A stretch of 38,143 nucleotides of DNA, taken from positions 1 to 38,143 of IMG/VR virus record IMGVR_UViG_3300046522_000633, one strand, 5' to 3'. This document shows, piece after piece, positions 14,272 through 22,685 of this stretch. Both the position numbers and the translations under genes were made by a program. Below the pieces are notes generated by a model, which was given only the letters and a program-made list of their open reading frames with translations, was not told the origin of the DNA and ran no database searches. Every line of letters starts with the position of its first letter. Positions within the stretch are counted from its first letter, which is position 1. The stretch is from a virus.

Positions 14272-16668
14272 TCAGGAAATCGTTTCGCGGATGCCCATCC
14301 GCTCCATGCCCCACCAGCGGGCGGGCAGCAGGTTGCCCAGCGATCCGCGGTTGACCCCGGTCAGCCAGTCGTACTCCCGGCCGTAGAGATCGATGGCGGC
14401 GGTTACACCGTCGATGGCAGAACCGCCGGTGTCCTTGGGCAGACCCGTCGCGCTGTCGTAAAACAGGGCGCGCCTCACGCCTCCCGTGGCGACGGAGATG
14501 TCGAACGCCGTGCCGAGGAACAGCATCCAGCGGCGCATGGCGAAGCCCTTGAGCGGCGCGCCGGTGGACATGAACAGCCGGGTGAGCAGCGCGAGGTCGA
14601 TGGGCGTGCCGTTCGCCGGGATAGCGACCGTCGTGATGTCCTCGTTGTTGCCGTACTGGAGGATGCCGAGATCCGTATCGATCGACAGGAAGATGCCGGC
14701 ACTGCGGTACGGGTCGGCCGCCGGGCGGAAGACAGGCGAGGTGCTGATCGATGTCCCGCCCACATACTTGGCCAGCAGGCGGACCGAGGATTGCGACGCG
14801 CTACTGCCGAGAAGCGTTCCCGTGTCGAAGTTGCCCGAGTAGCCGCCCGGCATCACGCGCCCGGCGATGAACAGGGTCAGCTTGGTGGTGTTCGGGACAC
14901 GGGGGAAGAGCGTGGTGTTGGTCGCATCGACGGGCACCAGCGCGGGGTTCTGCCGGTTGTCATCGACACCAAGGAACTCGACCTCGTATCGGGGGCGGGT
15001 GTCGCCGGTATCCTGCGCCATCAGCAGGCTTTTGCGGTTCTCGTGAGCCCCCCGATAGTTGGAAGCCCTGACGATGATCTCGCGCGAGCCATGGATGATC
15101 TTGCCGCTGCCGCGCGTGATCGCCCCCGTTTTGCCGATGCCGATCGCCCCGTCGCCGTTCTCGCCGGCCGAGCGCAGGCAGTTGGCAGCGGTGCCGAGGA
15201 TCAGCCCATTGGAGATGACGGTGCCGGCCGGGTCGTTCTCGCGCAGCGGCAGCACTTCCTCATGCACATAGGGCGCGCCGCCGTTCAGGGCGCGGAACAG
15301 GCGGGTCTGTTCGAAGCCCATCTGGGTAGCGCCGAGCGAAGAGAAGTGCGTACCGTCCCACGTCACCGCGTCTTCGGAAGCCGTCGCCCCCTGCTGGCGC
15401 CAGATGGTTTCCCAGTCCCAGATCTTCGCGCCGTGGGCAGCGCGCACCTCGCGGAAGAGACGCTTCTGCTTGTCCGTCATGCCGTTGCCGTAGGCGCCGC
15501 CGGTGGCGCCTACCCACGGGCCGGTGAAGGTAGCGATGATCGCGTCGAAATTGGCTTTGGTAACGCTGTAGGCAGTCCCGTTTTCATCGTTGTTCGAGGC
15601 GTTGAAGATGTTGGTACCGGCGGCCCGGCCGGGATTGGCCGCATTGTCGTTCTGGATGATCGTCAGGATTTCAGCGGTCGTTCGCCCGTTGGCCCCGGTG
15701 TTGATGCTGTTCACCGTGCCGCTGCACAGCGCCGTCGTAATCATGAAGGAGGTGCGGATCGGGGTCCCGCTGGTCTGCATGGCCAGGCTGTCGCCGTTCA
15801 GGCGGTAGGTCAGCCCGGCGCCGATCGGGTCGAACAGGCAGTCGCCCCTGAGTGCAGCCTCGTTGCGGACGATCATCTCGCGGTAGTTGGTCGTCATCTG
15901 CGACAGGCGGGCCGCGCGATACTGCGTGCGAAGCGCGAGGGCATCGACCTGATCTGCGCGAGCAAAGCCGAGCGACAGATACCGCGTTGCCTGATGATTG
16001 CCCCAGGCGCCGCCGGAGATCCGGCGCCAGCCGTATTGCCACTGCGCTCCGGTGGTGCCGTCCATCAGGTAGCCGTTGCCAAAGGCCTTTGGGGCGCCGG
16101 CCGCGTCGAAGCCGTTGATGACGGCGAGGTAATAGCGGCCAGCGACCGCCACGAAGCGAGGGATGCGGAAGGCGGCCTGCTCGATGAAGTCCGCTGCCGA
16201 CACGATGGCGGAAGAGACTTCGAGATCGCCAGCTGATCCGGGGACGGCGTTAAGGCTGGCGGTGGGGAGGCGCTCCAGAATGCTCACGGAATAGTAAGCG
16301 GCATCAGTAGGCGCGATCAGCTGCCCCCTGACGGCGTCGACGAAGCCGACAGGGAAGTCTGTTCCGCACAGCAGGCCGCGCGCGATCGAGGTGTAGTTGC
16401 TGCCGGCGACGTTTACGCCGCCGCCGAACCGCAGCCCGGTGGTGGTCAGGCCCGATCGGGCTTTGTCCATGGCATTGGTGAACGATGCCGTCGCCGCCGT
16501 GGCTGTCGCTGCCTGCGTGGCCATGAGGGTGAGCAAGGGCTGCGCCAGCTTCTCGAAGAAGGCGGACGCCAGCGTGCGCATCATTGCACTGCCCTTGAGC
16601 ACGGGCAGGGTCTCGGTGCCGTCGACGTTCTCGGGCGCCAGGACGGGAAGCTGGGAAGTCTTGGCCAT
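14272..16668 (-). CDS. tail fibre/spike with SGNH-hydrolase domain
   Basis: 798 aa. The N-terminal part is Ala/Thr-rich (about 1-90). A central SGNH (GDSL-type) hydrolase is indicated by RLNGDSLAMQTS (nucleophile Ser294), GANGRTT (about 326), an Asn-rich NIFNASNNDENG (354-364) and the catalytic pair WDGTHFSS (Asp438, His441). The C-terminal 330 residues are beta-rich with a jelly-roll-like region and no recognised motif. It probably deacetylates or de-esterifies a surface polysaccharide during adsorption. It begins 1 base after the stop of the upstream fibre gene, in the position of P2 G. Confidence 0.78.
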   Translation of the reverse strand: MAKTSQLPVLAPENVDGTETLPVLKGSAMMRTLASAFFEKLAQPLLTLMATQAATATAATASFTNAMDKARSGLTTTGLRFGGGVNVAGSNYTSIARGLLCGTDFPVGFVDAVRGQLIAPTDAAYYSVSILERLPTASLNAVPGSAGDLEVSSAIVSAADFIEQAAFRIPRFVAVAGRYYLAVINGFDAAGAPKAFGNGYLMDGTTGAQWQYGWRRISGGAWGNHQATRYLSLGFARADQVDALALRTQYRAARLSQMTTNYREMIVRNEAALRGDCLFDPIGAGLTYRLNGDSLAMQTSGTPIRTSFMITTALCSGTVNSINTGANGRTTAEILTIIQNDNAANPGRAAGTNIFNASNNDENGTAYSVTKANFDAIIATFTGPWVGATGGAYGNGMTDKQKRLFREVRAAHGAKIWDWETIWRQQGATASEDAVTWDGTHFSSLGATQMGFEQTRLFRALNGGAPYVHEEVLPLRENDPAGTVISNGLILGTAANCLRSAGENGDGAIGIGKTGAITRGSGKIIHGSREIIVRASNYRGAHENRKSLLMAQDTGDTRPRYEVEFLGVDDNRQNPALVPVDATNTTLFPRVPNTTKLTLFIAGRVMPGGYSGNFDTGTLLGSSASQSSVRLLAKYVGGTSISTSPVFRPAADPYRSAGIFLSIDTDLGILQYGNNEDITTVAIPANGTPIDLALLTRLFMSTGAPLKGFAMRRWMLFLGTAFDISVATGGVRRALFYDSATGLPKDTGGSAIDGVTAAIDLYGREYDWLTGVNRGSLGNLLPARWWGMERMGIRETIS

Positions 16669-16669
16669 G

Positions 16670-17866
16670 TCAGTTCCCTACGGCGATGAAGCAGGTGCCA
16701 TCGGCGCTGTCGTCGGCGCTGAAGACGGAGAAGCCATCCTTGGTGATGGTGGAGGTGATGACGGCCGGCGGGTTGTCCTTGCTGTCGGCCCCGCCGACCG
16801 TGACGCCGCTGCAGACCACCGAGAAGCAGGCGGTCTGGAAGCCGGGAGCGAAGGCAACCGGCGTTGTGGCGTTGGCGGCTGCGGAGAACCGGCCCCATAC
16901 GATCTGCAGCCCGAAGAACCGGATGTAGCCGTTCTGAGCGAGCGTCATCGTGATCGGGCCAAGCCGGCGGGGCGTGACCACCTTGTCGGCGGCGGTGCCA
17001 TCGGTGATGTCCGCCGCGCTGGCCTCGGTCACCGTCAGGACGCGACTTGCCGAGAGATCGCCGCCGCCGGTGACGAGGCCGCCGCCGGTGATGGTGCGGC
17101 CCCGGAGGGCATCTATGGCGCTGCCGATGTTGTCGAGCACAGGGCGCAGGCGGCGCGGGGTAACCACCGAGGCTGCAGAGGTGCCAGCGTCGATCTCGGC
17201 CGCCGTCGCTTCGGTGACCGACAGCACACGATTGGCCGACAGGTCACCGCCGCCCGTAACCAAGCCGGCGCCCGTGATGGAGCGCCCGGTAAGGGCGGCG
17301 AGGCTGCCGGTTACGGAAGTCGCAAACGCCAGCAGCCGCGCGCGCAACGTCTTGGGTGTGACAATGGTCTCGGCGTCGTCCTCGCCGTCCACGGCGGCAT
17401 CCACGCGGTCCTGCGTGGCGATCCGTGCCACGCCGCGCATCGCAGGGGTTGCGGGCGGATAGGTGAACACCGCATCACCGAATGTGATGTTGGCCGCGAG
17501 GTCAGCCTCGAACGCGATGTCGCAGGCCAGCAGCGCAAAGGCGACACCGGCCTTGTTCATCACCGGCTCCGTGCCAGCATAGACCGCCAGAAGCGTCCCG
17601 TCCGATAGAAACAGGCCGAAGCTGGTGGCGCTCCAGACGTCGGCCGAGGTGTCGTACACCGTCAGATGGGTGACGTTAGGCGCGGCGGCAACGCCCGCGA
17701 CGGCGCCGAGCCGCTTGAACTCGCCTGGCAAAGCCGTCAGCGTCGGCGCGAAGTCGAAGGGCATGGCGGACAGGCCCACCCCCGCCACTACGGTGGCACT
17801 CGATCCGGAGGCAGCCTGTACGGCGGCCAGCCCGGCGTTGGTGAGCTTGAGGGAAAGGGCGGCCAT
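16670..17866 (-). CDS. tail fibre protein (P2 gpH-like) with tandem repeats
   Basis: 398 aa. The N-terminal domain (MAALSLKLTNAGLAAVQAA, VTHLTVYD, FGLFLSDGTLLAVY) is the baseplate-attachment domain of P2-type fibres. A degenerate unit ARIATQDRVDAAVDGEDDAE and TIVTPKTLRARL is followed by two 49-residue repeats (194-242 and 256-304), each with TGGGDLSAxRVLxVTEA and VVTPRRL. The C-terminus (YIRFFGLQIVWGRFS) resembles gp53-like fibre tips that contact the receptor. Its ATG overlaps the stop of I. Confidence 0.88.
   Translation of the reverse strand: MAALSLKLTNAGLAAVQAASGSSATVVAGVGLSAMPFDFAPTLTALPGEFKRLGAVAGVAAAPNVTHLTVYDTSADVWSATSFGLFLSDGTLLAVYAGTEPVMNKAGVAFALLACDIAFEADLAANITFGDAVFTYPPATPAMRGVARIATQDRVDAAVDGEDDAETIVTPKTLRARLLAFATSVTGSLAALTGRSITGAGLVTGGGDLSANRVLSVTEATAAEIDAGTSAASVVTPRRLRPVLDNIGSAIDALRGRTITGGGLVTGGGDLSASRVLTVTEASAADITDGTAADKVVTPRRLGPITMTLAQNGYIRFFGLQIVWGRFSAAANATTPVAFAPGFQTACFSVVCSGVTVGGADSKDNPPAVITSTITKDGFSVFSADDSADGTCFIAVGN
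16955..17287 (-). repeat. two 147-base tandem repeats in the fibre gene
   Basis: Units 17141-17287 and 16955-17101 encode similar 49-residue blocks separated by 13 codons. Such repeats lengthen the fibre shaft and are prone to recombination. Confidence 0.75.
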
Positions 17867-18495
17867 CAGGTGGTCTCCAGATAATCGAGGCCGTCCTCGG
17901 TGCGGATGGGTTCGCCCTGCTCGGTCTGCCAGACGGCATTCCAGTCGCGGCTCGTGTCGAGGGCGGCGGCGTAGTCAGCGCGGAACATCGAACCCGTCAG
18001 GCCGCCGGCCGCGAGATAGATCGCGCCCTCGGCTTCAAGTGTCTGGACGAAGTCGAAATGCGCTCGCAGCGACTTCGCGGCGGCGACGTCGCGGATGATC
18101 GCCTCGGACGTTTCGGCCGTCAGGAACTCGGCGCCGATGTCCAGCGCGGCGGCTCGAACCTCGAAAGTATGGGGCGCGCGGCGCGGATTGGCTTCATGCC
18201 ATTCCGTGATCGTCAGCAGGGGGTGGAACCGAAGAAGCACCTGCTCGACGGCGGCGCGCGTGCCCTTGATCTTGTGGAACGGCATCGCGCCCATCACGGC
18301 GGCGCGCTTCTCCTCCACCGTCCAGGTGGTGTCCCAATGGCTGATCGCCAGTTCCCAGGCGAGGAAGGGGAGAACGGCGGGCGGGCAGGTGCGCGGGTCC
18401 TTCTCGTCGCCGACATTGTGGATGTCGATGCCGGAAAGCATCGCCTCCTCCAGCGCCCGCTCGGCTGCGGTGGCGTTGGGCGGTAGCAGGCTCAC
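17866..18495 (-). CDS. I: baseplate/tail protein I (P2 gpI-like)
   Basis: 209 aa. The N-terminus MSLLPPNATAAERALEEAM followed by NVGDEKDPRTCPPAVLPFLA and LAWELAISHWDTTW is diagnostic for gpI. The central KIKGTRAAVEQVL is also conserved. It is a baseplate wedge part connecting to fibres. It overlaps J upstream (4 bases) and the fibre gene downstream. Confidence 0.93.
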   Translation of the reverse strand: MSLLPPNATAAERALEEAMLSGIDIHNVGDEKDPRTCPPAVLPFLAWELAISHWDTTWTVEEKRAAVMGAMPFHKIKGTRAAVEQVLLRFHPLLTITEWHEANPRRAPHTFEVRAAALDIGAEFLTAETSEAIIRDVAAAKSLRAHFDFVQTLEAEGAIYLAAGGLTGSMFRADYAAALDTSRDWNAVWQTEQGEPIRTEDGLDYLETT

Positions 18496-19388
18496 AGCAC
18501 CGTCCCCGCCACGGTGACCGAGATCGAAGTGGGGTTGCCCACCTGCGCGGAGTTGATGGCCACGTCGTCCGCTGGCTGCAGCAGTACCACGCGCTCCACG
18601 TTGCCGACGTGCAGCGCGGCGATGATCGCGGACCTCGCGATGTTCCGGTCAAGATAGCGGACTTCGGCAAGGTGCTTGGCGAGCGCGTCCTGCGCGGTCG
18701 ACAAGATCAGCCCCTGATCGGGCCCGGCGAAAACGTACAGCTGTGCCTCGACGGCGAAGGGGACGGGCTGCGCGGCCTGCACCGAGACAAGGTCGGTGAG
18801 CGGGCGAACCTCGTTGTCCTGCAGCACGGAATTGACCGCGTTGATCACCTCGGGACCCGGAACGCCGTTGCCGCTGGCGGACATCACCGTCACCAGCACC
18901 TCGCCCGGCGCAGGAGAGCGCGCGGTGACATCGGCCACGTCCGCGTGCGCCGAGCGAGCGTGGAAGACATAGGCCATTTCCGGCCCGGCGACCGAGAAGC
19001 GATGCGGCGCAAGCTGGATGCGCTGTTTGTAGCCGAGGTCGCTTTCCATCACGGCCGGGGCGGTATCCGTCGCCGGTGTGACCATCAGGCGCGCGACGTC
19101 CAGCGCGGCGCCGATCTGATCTAGGTTCGCACCCGTAGCGTAGGCCAGTAGCAACGACTTGGCCGCATCGTTGAACGCCTGCACGAGCACCTGCTCATCG
19201 TAGGCGTCTGCCTCGATCAGCTTCACGGCCGGGTCGCTTTCGACCAGCGCCGTGAACTCGTCATGCAGTTCGAGCAGCCGCGCCAGCTTGGCCGCCCGGC
19301 GCTCGGCATAGCTCGGCTGCGGCACGATGACCGGAGCGGGCAGCGTCGAAAGATCGACTGCGGGGGAAGTGGCGATGGAACCTACCAT
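18492..19388 (-). CDS. J: baseplate assembly protein J (P2 gpJ-like)
   Basis: 298 aa, baseplate_J family. Recognisable parts are DLSTLPAPVIVPQPSYAERR at the N-terminus, EQVLVQAFNDAAKSLLLAYA, GANLDQIGAALDVAR and the ESDLGYKQRIQLAPHRFSVAG block followed by HADVADVTARSPAPGEVLV. It forms the baseplate wedge with W and I. It is the first gene of the leftward tail-fibre/lysis operon, with the dyad 19434-19457 centred 58 bases before its start. Confidence 0.95.
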   Translation of the reverse strand: MVGSIATSPAVDLSTLPAPVIVPQPSYAERRAAKLARLLELHDEFTALVESDPAVKLIEADAYDEQVLVQAFNDAAKSLLLAYATGANLDQIGAALDVARLMVTPATDTAPAVMESDLGYKQRIQLAPHRFSVAGPEMAYVFHARSAHADVADVTARSPAPGEVLVTVMSASGNGVPGPEVINAVNSVLQDNEVRPLTDLVSVQAAQPVPFAVEAQLYVFAGPDQGLILSTAQDALAKHLAEVRYLDRNIARSAIIAALHVGNVERVVLLQPADDVAINSAQVGNPTSISVTVAGTVL

Positions 19389-19433
19389 GTCCCCAGCTAT
19401 TGGCAGGGCCCGGCCTTACTTCTACCCGTGCGC

Positions 19434-19457
19434 GTTGTAGGCGCCGGGCCTCACAAC
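19434..19457. promoter_or_regulatory. putative Ogr-type late activator site between J and V
   Basis: A 24-bp interrupted dyad with GTTGTAG on the left and TCACAAC on the right. Outer arms GTTGT/ACAAC and total length are identical to the site at 5116-5139. Its centre is about 55 bases from the V start and 58 from the J start, so one site could serve both directions. Confidence 0.62.
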
Positions 19458-19500
19458 CCTAGGGCGTGGCGCAGTTTTTCGGGGGCGCCATGGTAAGGGC

Positions 19501-20037
19501 ATGAGAACGCCCGAAGACGCCCCCACCGATCCCGATGCGCTGCTGCGCTACGCCACTGTCGCGTCGGTCGACCTTGGCGCGGCCCGCTGCACAGTGCTGC
19601 TGGATGACGACGTGGAGTCGCCCGCATTGCCTTGGCTCGCGCCCCGCATGGGCGAAACCCGCGTCTGGCTCCCGCCCAGCGTGGGCGAACAGGTTGTCCT
19701 GTTCTGCCCCGGCGGCGAGATCGGTGTGGGCGTCGTGGCGGGCGGCGTGGTGTCGGATCAGAATCCGGCGCCGATCGACGAAGCCGTAGCCCTGATCCGC
19801 TTCAAGGACGGGGCCGTCATCTCATACGACCCCGAGACGTCCGAACTGCTGATCCAGCTGCCCTCGGGCGGCTCCACAGTGCTGGTATCGGACACCGTTG
19901 ATATCGTGGGCGACGTCAATGTGACCGGCAAGCTGACCGCCAGCGAGGACGTCCTCGCCGGGAGCGTCAGCCTGAAGAACCACAAGCACAGCGGCGTACA
20001 GGCCGGCGGCGCGCAGTCGGGCGCTCCCGTCCCATGA
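19501..20037 (+). CDS. V: baseplate spike protein V (P2 gpV-like)
   Basis: 178 aa. The N-terminal OB-fold part has YATVASVDLGAARCTVLLDD and GETRVWLPPSVGEQVVLFCP. The C-terminal beta-helix ends in KNHKHSGVQAGG; the HxH motif is the iron-binding tip of P2-type spikes that puncture the outer membrane. It is first gene of the rightward tail operon. Its start codon lies about where transcription would begin for an activator dyad centred at -55, so the leader must be very short. Confidence 0.95.
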   Translation: MRTPEDAPTDPDALLRYATVASVDLGAARCTVLLDDDVESPALPWLAPRMGETRVWLPPSVGEQVVLFCPGGEIGVGVVAGGVVSDQNPAPIDEAVALIRFKDGAVISYDPETSELLIQLPSGGSTVLVSDTVDIVGDVNVTGKLTASEDVLAGSVSLKNHKHSGVQAGGAQSGAPVP

Positions 20038-20390
20038 CATCCCTTACCGGAATGAGCGCGACCACCGGCAAGCCGCTTTCGGGTGATGAGCACCTGGCGC
20101 AGTCGATCGCGGATATCGTCACCACGCCGATCGGCACCCGCCGCATGCTGCTGGATTACGGCTGCTACCTGTTCGACCTGCTCGATCGGCCCCTGACGCG
20201 CGCCACGCTGCTGCTCAGCGCCATGGCGGTCACGATCGCGCTGGCCAAGTGGGAACCGCGCATCGCCGTCACACAGGTCACCTTCGGAGGCGACTTCGCC
20301 AGCGGGCAGGCAGTCCTGAATATCACCGGCAACCGCATCGATGTCGCCGGCAACGCCCTTACCCGCCTGACCATCCCCCTTTCCCGATAG
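20034..20390 (+). CDS. W: baseplate protein W (P2 gpW-like, gp25 family)
   Basis: 118 aa. The core EHLAQSIADIVTTPIGTRRM followed by YGCYLFDLLDRP is diagnostic for gpW/gp25 lysozyme-like baseplate proteins. It joins wedge and sheath. It overlaps V by ATGA. In P2 the genes J, I, H and G come next; here the sheath gene follows after 11 bases. Confidence 0.94.
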   Translation: MTSLTGMSATTGKPLSGDEHLAQSIADIVTTPIGTRRMLLDYGCYLFDLLDRPLTRATLLLSAMAVTIALAKWEPRIAVTQVTFGGDFASGQAVLNITGNRIDVAGNALTRLTIPLSR

Positions 20391-20401
20391 GAGCCGCCAC
20401 C

Positions 20402-21553
20402 ATGCACGGCATCAAGACGAACATCCTGCTCACTGGCACCCGCACCATTGCCAGCCTCGCTTCGGGCATCATCGGCCTGATCGCTACCGCGTCGGCGCCG
20501 GTGGGCGCCGCAGCCACCGCCCTCGACGCGGCCTTCCCGCTCAACACGCCCGTACTCGTCACCGACGTGCGCAAGGCCATCGGCTTGGCCGGGGTCGGCG
20601 GCACGCTGCTGCCGTCGCTCGAGGCGATCTACGATCAGGTAAGCCCAGTGGTCATCGTCGTGCGCGTTGCCGAAGCGGAAGACCCGGAGGATCAGGATGA
20701 GGCTGTGATCGGCAGCGCCGGGGCCTACAGCGGCATTTACGCGCTTCTGGCGGCGGAGGCTCAAACCGGCTACCGGCCCCGCGTGCTGGGCGCCCCCGGC
20801 CTCGACAGCGAGAATGTGACGGTTGCCCTCGCGTCGGTCGCCAAAAAGCTGCGCGCCCGCGTCTATGCGGCGGCGCAGGCCGAGACGATCGCCGAAGCGG
20901 TTACCTATCGCGGCCAGTTCGCAGGGCGCGAGCTTTCGCTGATCTGGCCGAACTGGTCGAACGCTTTCGCAGGCGATGCGGTCGCCCGCGCGCTCGGCGT
21001 CCGAGCCTACATCGACGAGACGCAAGGCTGGCACAAGTCTCTCAGCAACGTCGCCGTCAGCGGCGTGACTGGCATTTCCGAGAACCTCTTCTTCGACATC
21101 CAGGACGAAAGCACCGACGTCGCCGCCCTGAACGATGGGGACATTGTGACGATGATCCGCTCCCCTTCGGGCGGGTTCGTCTACTGGGGCAACCGCACCT
21201 GCTCCGACGAACCGCTCTTCGCGTTCGAGCCGGCTGTGCGCACCTCGCAAATCCTGCAGGACGAGATCGCCAAGGGGCTGGTGTGGGCGGTCGACAAACC
21301 GCTGACCATGGCCCTGATCAAGGACATGCTCGAAACCATCAATGCGCGTTTCCGCAGCCTCGTGGTGCAGCAGCGCTTGATCGGCGGGCGAGCGTGGTTC
21401 GATCCGGCGCTGAACGCGGCCAGCGACCTCGCGGCCGGCAAGCTGGTCATCGACTACGACTTCACCCCGGCCGCGCCGCTGGAGGGCCTGACCCTCAACC
21501 AGCGCATCACTGACAAGTACTACGCCGACCTCGCAGCCGCGCTGGCCGCCTGA
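20402..21553 (+). CDS. FI: contractile tail sheath protein FI
   Basis: 383 aa. Start ATG 20402 with GGAG upstream; the frame is open to 20249 without need. Family features are PLNTPVLVTDVRKAIGLAG near the N-terminus, the VVIVVRVAEAEDPEDQDEAV strand, YRPRVLGAPGLDSENV, FVYWGNRTCSDEPLFAFE and the C-terminal LTLNQRITDKYYADLA handshake region. Sheath subunits contract to drive the tube through the envelope. Confidence 0.95.
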   Translation: MHGIKTNILLTGTRTIASLASGIIGLIATASAPVGAAATALDAAFPLNTPVLVTDVRKAIGLAGVGGTLLPSLEAIYDQVSPVVIVVRVAEAEDPEDQDEAVIGSAGAYSGIYALLAAEAQTGYRPRVLGAPGLDSENVTVALASVAKKLRARVYAAAQAETIAEAVTYRGQFAGRELSLIWPNWSNAFAGDAVARALGVRAYIDETQGWHKSLSNVAVSGVTGISENLFFDIQDESTDVAALNDGDIVTMIRSPSGGFVYWGNRTCSDEPLFAFEPAVRTSQILQDEIAKGLVWAVDKPLTMALIKDMLETINARFRSLVVQQRLIGGRAWFDPALNAASDLAAGKLVIDYDFTPAAPLEGLTLNQRITDKYYADLAAALAA

Positions 21554-21575
21554 TCGCCCCCACAGGAGAACGACG

Positions 21576-22085
21576 ATGGGTTTCCCCGCGAAACTGAAGG
21601 ACCTCAACCTCTACGGCGACGGCGAAAGCTGGAAGGGCGAGGTGGCCGAATGCACGATCCCCAAGCTGGTCATCAAAATGGAGGATTGGCGCGGCGGCGG
21701 CATGATCGGCCCGGTGCCGATCGACAATGGCCTCGACAAGCTGGAATTCGAGTTCAAGGCCGGCGGCCTGCTGCTCTCGCCGTTGCAGCAGTTCGGTGCG
21801 CCCGCCGCCGATGCCGCGCAGCTGCGCTTCGCGGGCGCGTACCAGAACGACCATAGCGGGGTGGAGAACTACGCCGAGGTCGTGGCGCGAGGCCGCTACA
21901 GCGAGGTGGACTTCGGTAGCCAGAAGGTCGGCGACGATACCGAGACCACCTACAAGATGGTCTGCGCCTACTACAAGCTCGTGCTCGACAACACGGTGAT
22001 CCTCGAAATCGACCTGATCGCCGGCATCTTCGTCGTCTTCGGCGTCGATCGCTACGCGGAACGCCGACAGGCGCTGGGCGCCTGA
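21576..22085 (+). CDS. FII: tail tube protein FII
   Basis: 169 aa, the normal length. MGFPAKLKDLNLYGDGESW, VAECTIPKLVIKMEDWRGGG and the LEFEFKAGG strand match the FII family. It polymerises into the inner tube through which DNA passes. AGGAG precedes the ATG by 8 bases. Two hairpins follow the stop. Confidence 0.95.
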   Translation: MGFPAKLKDLNLYGDGESWKGEVAECTIPKLVIKMEDWRGGGMIGPVPIDNGLDKLEFEFKAGGLLLSPLQQFGAPAADAAQLRFAGAYQNDHSGVENYAEVVARGRYSEVDFGSQKVGDDTETTYKMVCAYYKLVLDNTVILEIDLIAGIFVVFGVDRYAERRQALGA

Positions 22086-22093
22086 TCCAATCC

Positions 22094-22163
22094 GGCCGCC
22101 GCCCTCCCTTCGGCGGCCCGATACCCCCTTCCGGCGAATTCTGGCGGGCGCGCCGGAAGGGGG
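22094..22163 (+). terminator. tandem hairpins after the tube gene (attenuator)
   Basis: Hairpin 1: GGCCGCCG/CGGCGGCC (22094-22118, 9-base loop). Hairpin 2: CCCCCTTCCGGCG/CGCCGGAAGGGGG (22124-22163), a perfect 13-bp stem with a 14-base loop. No T-run follows, so full termination is unlikely; a role in lowering downstream expression or stabilising the sheath/tube mRNA fits. Confidence 0.55.
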
Positions 22164-22199
22164 ACACCATCTGCCCGCCGCTGACACAGGAGGCCCGCC

Positions 22200-22544
22200 A
22201 TGGCCGAAGCCAACATTCCCGCACCCGCGCAGCCGCAGACCGTCACGATCAGGCTCACCACGCCGATCCAGCGCGGCGAAACCACCATCAACGAGATCGT
22301 TCTGCGCAAGCCCAAGGCCGGGGAACTGCGCTCGCTCAAGGTCGAGGACGTGTTCACCACCGACGTAAACACGCTCTTCGTGCTGCTGCCGCGTATCTCG
22401 CTACCGACGCTGCTCGAGAAGGACATCGCTGATCTCGAGTCCGAGGACCTGCTGGAGTTCGCTGGCGCGGTGAAGGGTTTTTTCATGCCCGCCGCGATGA
22501 AGGCGGCCGTGGCAAGGATGACGGGCGGTTCCGACCTGGCCTGA
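22200..22544 (+). CDS. E: tail assembly chaperone E
   Basis: 114 aa. The TIRLTTPIQRGETTINEIVL start followed by LRKPKAGELRSLKVEDVF and the LPTLLEKDIADLESEDLLE block is typical of gpE. It binds the tape measure protein and guides tube length assembly. GGAGG precedes the ATG. A slippery heptamer near its 3' end gives a longer product. Confidence 0.93.
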   Translation: MAEANIPAPAQPQTVTIRLTTPIQRGETTINEIVLRKPKAGELRSLKVEDVFTTDVNTLFVLLPRISLPTLLEKDIADLESEDLLEFAGAVKGFFMPAAMKAAVARMTGGSDLA

Positions 22545-22681
22545 TCGAGCATTGGATAGCCAACGTGGCGGCGGTCTTTCACTGGCCGCCGTCCGAGGTG
22601 GCCGCGATGGAGCTCGAAGAACTCGCGATGTGGTCTGATCTCGCCGTGGAGCGGTGGAACACTATGAACCGGGCGCAATAG
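22200..22681 (+). CDS. E-E' frameshift product (gpE+E')
   Basis: At the in-frame heptamer T TTT TTC (22478-22484) a -1 slip continues translation in the other frame to TAG 22679-22681. The extension contains GLIEHWIANVAAVFHWPPSE and MELEELAMWSDLAVERW, the characteristic gpE' C-terminus. As in P2 and lambda G/GT, the minor fusion product tethers the chaperone to the tail tube and tape measure. The extension has no good independent start. Confidence 0.85.
22478..22484 (+). promoter_or_regulatory. -1 ribosomal frameshift slippery site
   Basis: T TTT TTC in the correct phase (codons GGT TTT TTC in frame 0). Analogous to the T-rich slip site in P2 E. Confidence 0.85.
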
Positions 22682-22685
22682 CCAG

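Noticed and set aside
14791-16236. 481-codon plus-strand open frame
   Set aside because: Antisense to the SGNH fibre gene, low-complexity Arg/Ala/Gly composition and no family motif.
20165-21607. 480-codon minus-strand open frame
   Set aside because: Antisense to W and FI, which are certain.
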